Assembly: GCA_014904845.1 (NCBI GenBank)
Contig: MU119226.1
Span: forward strand, 1 to 64,000
Length of the DNA stretch: 64,000 nucleotides
Direction of reading: 5' to 3'
DNA from: Acephala macrosclerotiorum
Lineage: Eukaryota > Ascomycota > Leotiomycetes > Helotiales > Mollisiaceae
Numbering within the stretch: the stretch's first letter is position 1; each line of letters opens with the position of its first letter. Below are positions 1-13,110 of the stretch, piece by piece. The position numbers were made by a program, and so were the translations under genes. Under the pieces are notes generated by a model, which was given only the letters and a program-made list of their open reading frames with translations, did no database searches and was not told the DNA's origin.

Positions 1-3000
1 AATTTTTTATAGTTTTTTACGTTTATACAATTAATAAAAAATTATAATATTAATTATAAAACGCTTTTTTTTAATCGTTTTCAATTTAATTAAATATTCG
101 TATAACGAATATAAATTTATATAAACGATTATTAAGATTTTAAAGAAATCGAATTATTGAATAATTATATTAATAATAAATTCGATTATAATTATTATAT
201 TATATATTTTAAAAATTAAAACGTTTTTAATAACGCGTTTATTTTTAATAAAATTATAATAAATAAAAAAAAATTTAATTTCGAATTTTTTATCATTTAA
301 TTAATATTTATTTATTAAAATAATTTTATATTTAATTTAAAAATTAAAATTTTTATTATTTACAAATAAATTATTAATAAAAATGAAAAATTTTATTGTA
401 AATAAATTGAAAACAATATATTTAAATTTTCGATTTAAATTTTTAATTTATTATTTTAATTTTTTATTTAATATAATAATATTTTTTTTCGTTGAATTTT
501 AATATTAAATAATAATAAATAAATCGAAAATTGTTTCAAATTAATAAATTATAATAATATAAATTTTTTAAATTCATTATTTTTAATATGTAATTTAAAA
601 ATTAAATAATTTAATATTTATTAATTTAATTTTTTTATTTTTATTTTTTTATTATAATTAAATTGTATTTTCAAATTAAATTAAAATATATTTATTAAAA
701 ATTAATAGTATTTTTAATATTAAAATTTTTTTAAATTTAATTAAAAATTTAATTTTATTAAATTCGTTTTTTTTAAAAATAAATTTTTTTTTGTTTATTA
801 ATATAAATATATCGTCGATTTATATTTTAATAACATTGAAAAAATTTTTAGTAATTGTAATTAAAAAATAAAAATCGTATATCGATATAATTATAAATAA
901 TTTCTTTTTATAATATTTGTAATACGTAATTTATTAATATATTTTTGTTTTTATAATTTTATATAAAAACTTTAAAATAATTATAATTGTATTTAATAAA
1001 TATAAATAATGAATTTTTTTCAATAAACGTATTAATATAAATCGTTAAAAATTTGTCGTAAATTGAATATAAATTTAAATAATATTACGAAATTATATTT
1101 TAATTTTTTTGCTTGAAAATTAAATTAAAAAAAATATTAAAACGATAATTAATCGTTGATTAATTTTTTGTATTATCGAGAATTGCATAAAAAATTTTTT
1201 TTTTTTTTTGTTATTATATTTTTGAATTACTAATTTCGATTTTTCGTAAAAAATATCGATAGTTTTATTTTTAATTTTATTGATTAATTTCGAATTAAAA
1301 ATTCGAATTTTAATATATTTATTAAAATCGTATTAAATGAAATTAAAAACTTTTTTTATAATTAAATTATCGATTTTTTTTTTTTTAAAACGCTTTAAAT
1401 AATTATTTAAAAATTGTAATTATATTTTCTTTTTATAGTTTTAATAATAATTTTATATCGCTTTTTTTTTTATTTATTATAAAAATTATAAAGATTTTAA
1501 TTTTTTTAACGATAATAATAAAAAATTGATTATTGAAATTTTCGTAATTTTTTTTATCGTTTTTAATAAAATTATAGTATTTATTTTGTTTAAATTTTTT
1601 ATTGTACACGTTTTTATTTCGTGATTTTTTTAAACGTTTTTAATTACGTTTTTTGATTAATTTTTTGATTATTTTATTCGATTGAAAAAATCAAATTTTT
1701 TTTTTTTTATTTTTTTAATTATTTTTTTGATTATTAATTCGATTATAAATTTTTAGTACTTTTTTTTTATGTAATAAAATTTGATAATTATTAAACGAAA
1801 ATTAATCAATTTATAAAATATATCGATTATATATTTTTCTCTATTAATTATTAATAATTTATATAATTTTTTTTATTCGTTTTTTTTTACGTTAAACGCG
1901 TACTTTAAATAGAATTAATAAATCTAATATAAATTTCATATTTGAATCGTTTTTTATTAAAAACGCGTTATTAATTTAACGTTAAATATATAAACAACGT
2001 ATTTTTTTAATAATTACTCGAATTGTTTTAATTTTTTTAATAATTGATAATAATAATATATCGTTATTAATTATTTTAAAATATATTTTAAAAATTAATA
2101 ATATAAATACAATATCGTTTAATTTTATCGAATTGTTAATAATTTTAATTGTTATTTATAAAATTATATTTTTATTAATTTATTTTTCGATTAATTCGTC
2201 GTAAATAATTTCGTAAATTTAATATAATAAAATATAATATTTTTTTACTTTTTTTATATTATTATAAATTTCAATAAATATTTTCTTGATTTCAATTATT
2301 ATTATTTTAACGTTTTATTGAAACTTTATAAACGAATTTTTTTTTTTAATATTGTAAATAATATAATTCGATAGTTTTTAATATATATCGATTTAATATA
2401 TACGTAATATATTTTATATTGTTTTTGCAAATATATTTTTTATAAATTTAATAATTTGAAATACTATAAACAAGTTTATTATTTGTAAGATTAGTTTTTT
2501 ATTTAAATATAAAACGTCGACAATAATCGAATAATTGAATTTATAATTATTTTATAAAATAAATTTGAATTTTTTAAATAATTGTTTATATATTTAATAG
2601 TAATAATAATATTTAATAAAATACTAAATATATTTAATATTTATATTATAATTAATTCGTTAAAAAACTTTTATAAAACGTCGTATTAATAAATAATCAA
2701 AATATTTATACAATTAATATAATTTTATATTAATAAAATAATTTTAAATTAAATTTTTTTTTAATTGATATAATAATATCTATAAATAATTCTATTTTTT
2801 TACAATAAAAACAATTTTGTTTTTTTAAATCAAAATATTCTTTAAATTATCGAATTTTATATTTATAGTATTTATATTTTGAATATAAAATAAAAAAAAT
2901 ATATTTATAAAAACAACGTAAAAAATAATAATATTTAATAAAATATTAATTTGAATAATTTTTTACAATAAAATAATACTTTTATTAAAGCGAATTTTAT

Positions 3001-5520
3001 AAATTTCGATCGTAAATATATTCAATTGAATACTAATATCAAATTTTCGTAGTACTATAAATTGCGATTAATTAATAATTAATATTTCGACGATTTTATT
3101 ATTCGATATAATTTTTTGAAAAACTTTTAAAAAATATCAATTTTCAAAAATAAAAAATAAATATTAATTCGATTCAAATAATTTAAATTGTAATAATAAA
3201 ATATTAAATATATTTTCTTTTGTAATAATATAACGAGTAAATTAATTATTTAAAATAATTATTATTTGCGTATTATCGATTTTTTTAAGTTTAATAAAAT
3301 AGTTTTTATTTTTGTTTTTTATTTTTATATTTGTTAACAATTGATCAATTTTTATTATTTGATTATTTTTTAATAAATTTTTTATTTTTTCGATTTTAGT
3401 AAAAAAACTCTAATAATAAATTATTATAATATTTCGATTTATTATATATTAAATTTACTATTGAAATTTTGTATATATTTATTATTATTTTTTATCGTAT
3501 ATTTTATTGATTAGTATTTTAATTTATTACAAATATAGTATTTCTTTTAATATAATTTTCTTTAAAATTTATAATTTTTATAATATTTATTTTAAAAGTT
3601 TTTTCGATTTCAATATTCTCGATTTTATATTCGATTGCGTTTTTTATTTCATTTTTTATAAATATAATCAATTTAATTTTAATCGAGTTCGTTTTTTTTT
3701 TTAATTTTAAAAAATAGAATTTAAATTATATTATTATATTTCACGTAATCGCGTCGCAATATTTATTATTAATCGCAATTTAATATAAACGCTTTTAAAA
3801 GTATTAATAAATTTATAAAAAATAAAATTGCTTTTTTTAATATTTCAATAAACGCTAATAATTTAATTTCATAGATTATATTTCGTTTAATATTTCAATA
3901 ATAAATTTAATTGAATTTTTTGAAATTAATTGAAAAATATTTATAAATATTTTAATTTAGTTTTTATTGAATTAATCGTAATAATTTTTATTAAAATTGT
4001 TTTTTTCTATAAAAATATATATAATTAACGATTTTTTTCAATTTCGAAATAAATTTTTATTATTATTATTAACGTAATAAAATCGAAATTTCTTTTTAAA
4101 AATCTATTGAAATAAAACGCGTTTATACGTTTTATAAAATTAATAAAAAATATTTTATTGTATTGATTTTAAAATAGTTCGATTTTATTATAATAATTAT
4201 AAAAAATCGATAATTTGCAATTAAAAATATCGTATAACTTTTTATTATACTTTTTATTATCGATATAAATTTTTATTAAATTCGTAAACAATTTAATAAA
4301 AATATTCTATAAATTATTATATTGATTCGATTACTATTAAAAAAATTGTTAATAAATATATTAAATATTTTGTATTATATTAAACAAATTCGTATTTATA
4401 AAAAAAATTATAATAAAAAAAATATAAAAAATATTCGTAAAAATAATTATATTCGTAATAAAAAAAATTCGTATTAATAATTAAAATCATAGAAATAATT
4501 ATATTTTAATTATTGAATACTAATATTAAAATACTTTGATTTATTAATTGAATTAATCGATTTTATCGAAAAAAAAAAAAATTTATTTTTTAATTAATAA
4601 TTTTTATTTATATTTATTTATAAAACTTTTTTCAAATTATTAATAATAATTTTTCTATTTTTCGATATTTAGATTTCGTAAATACGTAAAAAATCTTATA
4701 AACGACGTATAAGATTTTTATATATTAAACGTAAAATTTTTTGAAAATATTTTTATAAATTGTAATTAAAATATTTTTTTTCTTTATATATTTTAAAGTA
4801 ATAAAAAATATATTTATTTAATATTATTTTATTAAAATTTTTATTATTCGTAAAATTAAAAATTTTTTTTTATTTATTTTTATTGTAAAAAAATTTGATT
4901 TTAAATAAATTTACTATTTTAAAAAATAATTATATAATAAATAATAATAAAATTAAAAGTTTTAATTCGAGTTCGAATAAATATTATTATTAATATTTAT
5001 ACGCTTTTAATCAAATAACAAATAAAAACGTAAACTTTTTTTTAAAAATTCGTTTTTAATGTAAATTCAAATAAATTAATATAAATTTAAAATCGCTTTC
5101 GCGTTTTTTTATTCGTTTTTCGTAAACGTTATTGTTTTGCGTAGTGAACGCAAACTTGAAAAATAAATACAAACTTAAAATCGTTTTCGTATTATTTTTT
5201 TTAAGTTTTTAATAATTTTAATATTTTTAATACGTTTTTACAATTTTTTTTTTATAGATTTTCGTTCTTTCGAAAATACGTTAATTATTCTAAGTATTTT
5301 CTTACAAAGAACAAACTATTTAAAGAATTCATTTTTTTTTATAAATCAATTTTTTTTAAATAGAAATTTAATTGTTTTGTAATTAATTAAATAATTACTA
5401 ATCAATATTAATATTACTAGAAATACTTATTACTAGTAATAAATCAAAAACAAAGTAAACAAATAGACTGAATAATTCGTTGATTGATTGTAAGTTCTAA
5501 ATCTAGTAAACGCGCAAAAG
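1..5520. repeat. AT-rich, RIP-like gene-free island
   Basis: More than five kilobases of almost pure A+T with no open frame above 65 codons and no recognisable protein remnant. In bases 1-600 I counted by hand 23 C residues on the plus strand, of which 15 are in CpG. That is far above what the low G content would give. Islands like this in Pezizomycotina are usually old transposons mutated by RIP, which turns C into T mainly at CpA. Here CpG seems to have been spared. G+C rises gradually from about 5100 and the sequence becomes normal near 5520. The identity of the original repeat cannot be read. The window starts inside the island, so its true length is unknown. Confidence 0.85.
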
Positions 5521-5648
5521 TTGAAAGATATAATCTCAACTCTAGCGCAGGCGGCGCTAGTCCCGATCTGGCCTAGTACCGCACGTGACTACTAAACTAA
5601 TATTGTACCCACAAAAAGTGAAAACCCCGAGTTTTGGCAGAAACACTT

Positions 5649-6386
5649 CTAAAGGCCGAGATGAAAATGCCTCATAAACTCATACCCATAGTAGAAAGCA
5701 TCATTGCTTTGCTTGCCCTTCTCAGCAAGTTTCGCAAGTTTCGCATAAATCTTGGCTAGTGGGCAACCGTGCTTCTCCAACAGCTCCACTTTCTCCATCT
5801 CTCGTGCCCTTCTCATCAGAACAAGTCTTCTGTTCTTAGCACGCCATCGATTATATCTTCCTACTTTTCTGTCCTCTGCAAGCCGTTTCGGTTCTTGGAT
5901 TGGGATCTCGAGAGCAGGACAAGGATGGTCGTGCTCAGGTGGGATGGCAAAGTATTTCCTGCACAGCACCTGCTCGAGACATAAGGGGCAGAGGTCCGCG
6001 ATGGTCTCCTTCCAAGCATCCGTGTCATTTGATGCTTCAAGATCTTTCGAAGACTTGACTGCTGTTGGAGGTATTTGGCAAGGGATCTCTTCCTTCAGGT
6101 ATGCAGCTGGAACCCAGGCTTGCTTACCACTCTGGTTCTCTGCTAGCCACCATCCTTCATATCATGTCAGCACTCCTATGTTTAGAAAGAAGCAAACCAG
6201 CTCACCTGTCTCTTTCTTCTCATGAATTCTCACAATTTCATCCTTTGCAAACGTCAGTTCGAGCTCATCCTGAGCTTTGAAGTTATACAGAGCGCGATAT
6301 TGCGACGCTTCGGCAGGCTTGGCTGGAGATGGTGGTGCCGCCTTTGGTGAGGGTAGATCCCATGGTCCATCTTTTATACAATGCAT
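5649..6386 (-). CDS. SH3-domain protein, hypothetical
   Basis: Two exons, 6386-6206 and 6154-5649, joined across a 51-nt intron (donor GTGAGC, acceptor GAAG), give about 228 residues. The splice rebuilds a full SH3 domain: the ALYNF start near residue 32, the acidic RT loop, then the signature WW pair in TGWWLAEN and the closing AWVPAAYL. SH3 domains bind proline-rich peptides. The domain resembles those of fungal class I myosins and actin-patch proteins, but no motor or other myosin part is nearby. The C-terminal 120 residues are basic and probably helical (RWRAKNRRLVLMRRAREMEK) and I do not recognise them. The start codon is uncertain and an upstream exon is possible. The gene ends about 130 bp from the AT-rich island. 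Confidence 0.6.
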
Positions 6387-6489
6387 AGGATATTGATGTT
6401 TCGAATAAGGAGGAGGATTGGCAGACGGCTGGGGGTAGCGACGTTTGCGGAAGCAGTATGCGCATCCACAAGGAGCGTTTCCGAGTTAG

Positions 6490-7422
6490 TAAAACTGTCA
6501 GGAATGTATTGGAATTTTATTTTTACCTAGCGTGTAGCCTAAGCCGATCAATGAGGGTAGCTGTCTGTCCATTTTATTGTCCGTCTTTGCAAGGGTGGGC
6601 CGGGGAGGAAAATGTTTGAGGGAAAAAGGTGCATATGAAAGGCCAGAGAATAGATATCCATCTTGTTTGAAGATGAATTGCCTGAATTTATCGTGTTCAA
6701 ATGTGCTCGAAGCTAGCCAAGTTCAGTCCGGATTGTGAGAATGTTAGGTGCGTTCTGGTCATCTTCGCTGTCATCCCGCCCGGCGCTCCCGCTAGACTAC
6801 CATACTCTGTGAGTCAGCGAGAATTGGTAGTCCCTGCAACTGTGCAGCAGATAGATCAGCAGCACGGTATTAAGAAACATAAACTGAGAATGCGCGTGCT
6901 ATGTCGCACGTTCGACAGATGCAGAATGCTCGCCGGGAAACATGCCCCTTTCTTACTCGCTTAACACTCGCTTGGGCAAATAACACGAATGATTCGATCG
7001 AGTTACATTTCTCCTGCCTCAATATACGACCTCATCTTGAACTGTGAACCTTTCATGGCACCAATTTCCCTGTCACAATATGGTGTCCTTCCCAATCGTC
7101 CCAATCGTCTTGCTCTTCCTGGGGTGGGGATCGCTGTCGACACTTTTCAACCGGCGTTTCATTCATCCCCCGCAATCGACTGTCGGGTGTCGACGGCATA
7201 CTCATTTCATCCTTCTATGTTGGTGTTCCGGGGTCGTGCTATTATTCGGGTACCGACGCATATCCAGCTTGTAATGCCTCGTATAATAATTCGTGACGTC
7301 GTAGCATCCCTCTTTCGGTTCACCACCTATCCAACATCTTATTCGTCCCCAACGGCAACGGCGTCAACAACCTCTGCACCCTCAAATGAAACCTATCCCT
7401 CCTCCTCTCTCCTCCTCTCTCC
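6490..7422. other. intergenic, nothing recognised
   Basis: About 0.9 kb between the SH3 gene and the 3' end of the Pth11-type receptor gene. The open frames here are short or antisense to the low-complexity tail of the receptor. I see no RNA gene or repeat. Confidence 0.5.
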
Positions 7423-9684
7423 TCAACCCCCTCTCAGCCTCCCAAAAGTCCCCTTCCCACTCCCAAGCACACTCCTCCCCGCACCATTCCTAACCCCCAA
7501 ACCAGGAGGATCCCTCAACTCCGTAATCATATCCGAACTCCCATCAACTTCATCACTCTCCCTCGGCCCCTCAATAACAAAAATACTCGTCTCACTCAAA
7601 CTACCTCTCTCACTTGCCTCTACAACTTCCGCACACATACTTCTCGGGGTTTCAAAGATATCTTCTTCGCCAGTAACAAAGCTATTTTCGGATGGGACGA
7701 AGACGGCTTGACTGAGGGTTGCTTGGTCGCGAGTTGTGGAGCGTTGGTAATCGACTACGTGGCCTTCGTTGTCGAATTTGGGGTTGATCCATATTTTTAT
7801 AGTGGAGCCACCCAAGGCGGAACCGGAACGTTGGATACTGTCGGTTGGTGTCCGGAGACCGCTTTCTAGGTCTAAGGGTAGACCCGGGGAGGGGAAGTTG
7901 TTGTAATTGCTGTTGCTGTTGCTGTTGCTGTTGCTGAAGCGTCCACTGTTAGTGAGGCTTGAGAGATTAATATTGTCGCTGAATCGTCCGCTGTAGGTGA
8001 AGTTCGAAAAATTCATACTACTTGGACTCAGGATCTTGGTATCGTATGTCGTGAATGTACTTTTCGTGTTTCGAGATCTGGAGTCGGAGAAGTTTTGTAG
8101 GATGAGACTTGGTGAGAAACTCCTAGACCGGGACCCAGGGTGATTTGAATTAGGGGTTGACGGAGGAGGAAAGGTATATGAGGGGTTAGAATTTTTCGGG
8201 TCGTCAGGATAGTTTGTGTATGAGAATATTGAGGGGAGGATGCGAGAGAGGAGAACGCGGATGGCTGGGAGGCAAGCGCAGATTATCATTACGCAGATTT
8301 CGAGGAAGGACCAGATCACAGGAATTGCGTTGTCCCATGTGGGGTCGGTGGATTTAGCGAAGTCGACGAGGTATTTGAGGCGCACGATGGAGGTGATGCA
8401 AGCACTGTGCGAGCGAAAGTCAGTGTCTGCCGACCTTCGACAAATCGAAAGAGGGGTTAATCTTACCCCGTGCCGAGACTGAACATGAACATCAAATTGA
8501 GCTTCTTCTTTCTACTCATTTGCAAGCGAACGAGCTCTGGAAGTGGCAGGATCAGAATGATGATATCGAGAGCAACCGAGATAGCTCCAGCGGCATAGGC
8601 AAGTTCATTGATATTAGTGCATCGACCACCGACAATAGCACGGTTCCATGCAAGCTCTGATTAGTTTTCAGCGTGTGCTGATGCAATCTGGGATGGGTGT
8701 ACTCACGGACTGGTGTGCACTGGAAAACGATTGCAAATATGATAGCGAATCCGCATGCCACGTTGATGATCGTCACGATAGCGGTTGCAATTCTGAACCC
8801 CTGAGAGGGGAAGACGCGAAACTGCAAGCGTCAGTACGGGAAAGAAGTGAGAGAAAGACATCTCACGTATAAGGCTAAAATCGAGGCTTTGACAAGGGTG
8901 ATGACGAGAATGTAGAGGATCTCCGCGGCATAGAATATCTGTTTGAGCAAATGCATTAGCAGAGCGAGGGGCAAAGAGGGAGCGCCCGGTACACACTTTC
9001 AGGAGCCCAGTGACACGAAGTGGATTAACATCCCAGTAGTGGCGTCCATAGCCATTCACAATACTATCTGCGGCGTGTAAGTGCAGTTCTCGACGCGTTA
9101 CACTTTACCTACTGTAGCAATCAAGCACAATAAGAGGGATTAGTACAACGCCCGTAGCGACAACTAGCCAATCATCCCATCCGAGGTATTTCGACGACGA
9201 GTATCGGGAAAAGCATCGAAGGACTATAGCGAGGAGAGCGAGTGGACCGCACACGAAACCGACGATGGCAACACTCCAGGCTCGGCTCTGAATAGGAGTT
9301 CCCTCGCAAAGCTGCCTATCAATAACTGCAACCTCTGCTCAAGTTAGTCTTCTGGATGCGATGATAGGAGCGCGCACCCATACGAGCTTGTTCAGTGTAG
9401 GTACATCGACTTTGGATACAAGCTGACAGTGATGCTTGCAAAGTGATGTTGGTGCACGTCGTCGTTGGGTTTGTGAAAGTAGTCGGAACAGATGATAGTC
9501 CCTTCACGACGCAATCAATCTGCTTTCGTCAGCCATGCTATGCCCCTACAAAACATGAACGTACTGAACACAAAGGAAGCTCAGCAAGTATTGCTGTCAA
9601 GTTGACTTGAGCAGCTGCTTTCACCACAGCCCCCAAGAAAACCACCAACAAAAAAGGAATACAAAGGACCCTTATTGCGACCAT
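7423..9684 (-). CDS. CFEM-domain Pth11-like seven-helix receptor
   Basis: A multi-exon gene starting at 9684 with a signal peptide (MVAIRVLCIPFLLVVFLGAV). The first joins (9684-9565, then 9519-9378) build a cysteine-rich CFEM module with CSIDC, a TTTC cysteine and ACIQSRC. It is followed by seven hydrophobic segments, including FRVFPSQGFRIATAIVTI with the typical FQCTPV loop, and LSVAIxLDIIILILPLPEL-type helices near 8560-8620. The last exon (8385-7423) carries the final helices and a long Ser/Asn-rich cytoplasmic tail. This layout is that of fungal Pth11-type G-protein-coupled receptors at the plasma membrane, which sense surface or nutrient cues. The ligand cannot be inferred. The tail contains an Asn-Ser dipeptide run encoded by a hexanucleotide repeat. 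Confidence 0.85.
7908..7936. repeat. hexanucleotide microsatellite in receptor tail
   Basis: A tandem GCTGTT repeat on the plus strand encodes alternating Ser-Asn on the minus strand inside the cytoplasmic tail of the Pth11-type receptor. It is in frame, so length changes of whole units would not break the gene. Confidence 0.8.
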
Positions 9685-10187
9685 GTTTCCCTTTCACACT
9701 ACCAGCCAGCAACAAGAGAGAATGAAAGTCAGACATGGGGATGCAGCCTTGAAATAACAGGAACGGGAAACGTGCTCGGGACATTCATGACTGACATAAC
9801 GGCAGAGCGAGAGACGGTCAAGACACTATCGCATGCTAGGAAGGCAATAAGACCTTATCCAAGGTCCGAAAGTAAGCGTACACGGACGATAGTAAAGCAT
9901 TGACGAATCAGAAAGATGGACCAGGGAAGGTAGGTTGAGGCTGCAGTCGGAATGTGCGCTAGTCAAGGTTCGAAGCTTATTTGCCAACGTTTCGAACGCA
10001 GCAGGAAGAGAGTTAAACTTAGCTAAAAATAAAAAAAAGGAAAAAAATATGGGAGAACTTTCTCCTTGTTTGATATTTGCGTTGTTGACAGATCTCTTGT
10101 ACTACTTGGAAACGATGGAACCAAATTTTCACATGCTCGACTCGAGGCTTAAAAAGTTGGAAAGAAATAGCGAGAACTTGAAAATGG

Positions 10188-10567
10188 GGAATCGATTAAA
10201 ATGGCGACAGGCCACAAGGCATCAACACAAGCACACCCAAATCTGTGAACGCCGCTTTATCTCGCTTATGCAATTGACTTGGAAAAAGTCGCGATATAGA
10301 TGCAAAATGCAATTACTATGCAGCTAATTTACAACTTTTTATAATTTTAAAAACTGTAATCGCATCGCATTAATTGTGCATTAATTATTAGTCTATAAAA
10401 CAATTGAGTTTATTGCGTGGTTAATTGTCGCAAAAAGGTTTAATTAGGTGCCGCAAGAAGAGTATGTCGCTTCCTTAAAATGGCGTGAGTGCCTGAAAAC
10501 TCATAGCTGCAGGGGCTGAGTTGTGTGTGTTGATGCCTTGTGGCCTGTCGCCATTTTAATCGATTCC
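10188..10567. repeat. 42-bp perfect inverted repeat pair
   Basis: Bases 10188-10229 and 10526-10567 are exact reverse complements over 42 bp, separated by 296 bp. The arms begin GGAATCGATT and end in TCAACACA. The interior is moderately AT-rich (for example around 10325-10400) and contains no gene I can support. Sequence outside the arms does not continue the match and I saw no clear target-site duplication. It could be a MITE-like element, a pair of transposon ends, or a strong hairpin. The surrounding 9.69-11.41 kb holds no convincing gene. Confidence 0.8.
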
Positions 10568-11413
10568 GAAAATGGAGGGAGAGTAGTGGCGATAGCCTGT
10601 CGTGGTCGGATCGACAGCGTTTGTTAGAGCCCGTGCGGTAGACGCCAGTGTGGCGCTGCGAACTCGTGGTGATCCGAGGAAGCGCCCCCCATTGGCCTGT
10701 TCTCAACAAAGTCAAGAATGATAGAAGGTGGGAGGGAACAGTTAGGTAACTGGTGCTCGTTGTGACATTCGCACGAAAGAACTGCTGTCTTGTGGGAGTG
10801 GACACTTCCGAAAATCTATCAACCTGCGCTACATAGGGTGTAGCATCTGTTCCATCTTGAAAATTCAACAATGTTCATCTCATGCAAATGCGTGGCTGGA
10901 GATCATTCGCACGTTCAATTTGGGCAGGCGAGCGCATGGATCTTCGTAGTCGCTGCGAATGCCCCGAAGGTGGTGTGAACGACAGGATGATAGCCTCGCA
11001 TGACGACCATCTGCTCGAGAGCTCGTGAAGGCCACGGATCCTTTCCCATGAGCTCAACGTGTGTCCGTGCAAGGTTCGCAGATCTGGAGAACCGAATACG
11101 ACCAAGGTCTTGGAACATCCAAAGTCGAGGAATGGGGGCGGATCATGCCGAGTTGAGATGAGTTTCGCGAGAAATTCGGCCTTTGTGAAATGCACAACGC
11201 GACTGGATGCGGTATGATAATTTTTGAAACATTCTGCCCAACTCCAGGAGATACATTGCTGATATTCAAACAAGTTCTTTACCTTGTCACATGATATACC
11301 GCCACCTGATTGGGTTCTCCTTGACCCTAATCCTAATCCTTGGTGTGATGCTCCGAGATTGCTGTTGGGAATTGGTTTCGATATGATAGATATGAAATTC
11401 GTCAAATCGCCTC

Positions 11414-12461
11414 TCATACTTGACTTCTGGCGTTGCTGTTGACCGCTGCACGTTGGCGACGCTGTCGACTGGCCTCAGACCATGGAAATTGTAACACGGG
11501 AAGAGTGAAGAAACTATACAAAGTCAGTCAGTATGCACATTCTATGCCAAGACGAGTCTCTCAGTGAGCACGACACCGGATTCGGGGAAACATACGTATG
11601 ATTGCTCGCTGCAATACCAGCCAGAGCGTTATACCACGCTGCGAAAGCACTTAACATACCAAAAACACCACCGACATACGTCAAATTCTCATGAGGAACG
11701 TATGAAGCGCCATCAAGGTGAGGATATCGTCGTCCGAGAGCTAGACATAGAAATGCAACGTCGAGAGTGAGGAAGATAGAACAGTGTGCTACCGAAGATG
11801 AGAAAGTGCACATGAGGAGGATCGTTGTAAAGATGAACCAGCCCTGGTGAGATCAGTTCAAATGTCCCACGGAGATTTGGGTGAAAGTTAACGTACGAAT
11901 AGGAAGAGCGAGAACGCATGCTGGAACTCCAAGGAGTCGTATGAAGCCTCGATCGCAAAGCCACCCGGTGTCAGGATGATGGCTATCGCAATCCAGAAGC
12001 CGCCGAAACTTGAGAGTGAGGTCGCGCCAAAAGTATTACCAATCGACATTTCCCTAGAAAATAAATTTGTAAGTCGATGCGCATATCATGGTCGAAGGGG
12101 GAGCGAACCACATCCCAGCAAGAAGCTGTACGAGTCCTCCATACGCGAACGCGGCAGCAATAACAATACTTGGATGAGTGACGCCCAAAGTTTCCATATT
12201 GATGGCAGAGAGTAAGAACGTGGTGAGCGCAAAACCACAAAGTCCAAGAGGTGACGGGTTAGCGATGTTCCTTTTGCTCATCAACACTCGCTGATAATGC
12301 GAGTGAAGATTACCGGGCTGGCCTGCTTGAGTTGGTGATCGAGAGAGGTTATCATGGAGATCATCATAGTCCTCTATGTATACGCTTTCATTGCCTCTTT
12401 CGCTCCTTTCCTCCCTTTCGATGTCCGTACTTGTCATTTCTGGAGGAGACATTGTGACCAT
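11414..12461 (-). CDS. GPR1/FUN34/YaaH family acetate transporter
   Basis: Four exons. The first (12461 to about 12107) has an acidic N-terminal tail and then the family signature NPSPLGLCGFALTTFLLS. The second opens with EMSIGNTFGATSLSSFGGFW, the third with GWFIFTTILLMCTF, and a short last exon encodes FFTLPVLQFPW and a basic tail. Together they give six membrane spans of a plasma-membrane acetate/proton or ammonium-linked carrier (relatives are yeast Ato2 and Aspergillus AcpA). The introns have good GT-AG ends and the frame closes at TGA 11414-11416. Two in-frame Met codons lie within the first four residues, so the start could be 12461 or 12452. Function is inferred from the family. Confidence 0.9.
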
Positions 12462-12749
12462 TAAGGGTTTGTTGAAGTTTAAAATTTGAGAACAAGATTA
12501 ATTCCAAAGTGGGATTTTAATGTTTTTCGAAAGGCTCCTTTGCTTCATCACGATCGAGTGGGAGTGAACTACTCTTATATATACCGTTTCTTGAACCCAA
12601 GTTGAGGGAGAAAGAAGAAAGTGCTTAGTGAACAGCAGCAAAGCTCTAACCTCAGCCCTAGACATCACGCCACTTACTGGTGACGAGATCAAGGAAAAAG
12701 GTGGCCTTTGCATGCCCCGTACGCTTGTACACGAGCAAGGACGGGCTTT

Positions 12750-13110
12750 CTAGGCGTCCTCCGAAAGCTTTGGTAATTGTGGGAGCGATAAGCTAGCTAT
12801 ATTGAGATCCAAAAGTTGTGGCGCTCACCTGTAGGAACTGGTGACAATGAGCGAGGAGCTGCTGTTCCACGCCAAGACCCCTCAAGATTTGCAGATAAGA
12901 ATAGGCTGTCTCCTGCTTTTCGGTGCGGATTCCGCTAATTGTCGGACCGATCGAGCCTGCTCCAGGTTGGATGGATTTTGTTTTGGGGATGATGGCGGAT
13001 AGTTCAGCGCGTGTGGGGTGGGGAGAGAAAATCGCGACAAAATGACTGGAGCTTCGACTGAAGTCACGATACTCTGTTCCACAAAGATCAAAGGCAAAAC
13101 CGTGACACAT
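12750..13110 (-). CDS. possible ABM-like small protein fragment
   Basis: A frame from 13110 with HFVAIFSPHPTRAEL and, near its end, EQQLLAHCHQFLQ, followed by a GTGAGC donor and a possible five-codon last exon ending at 12750. The spacing of the FVAIFSP strand and the AHCHQF helix is reminiscent of small antibiotic-biosynthesis-monooxygenase (ABM) ferredoxin-like folds. Similarity is weak and there is no clear start context, so it may be a decayed or spurious frame. Confidence 0.2.

Noticed and set aside
7423..7711. Plus-strand frame of 240 codons opposite the receptor tail
   Set aside because: It is antisense to the Ser/Pro-rich tail of the Pth11-type receptor, whose frame is supported by upstream exons.
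10875..11417. 180-codon minus-strand frame downstream of the acetate transporter gene
   Set aside because: Its first codon overlaps the transporter stop, it has no family motif, and two other minus-strand frames of similar quality overlap it.
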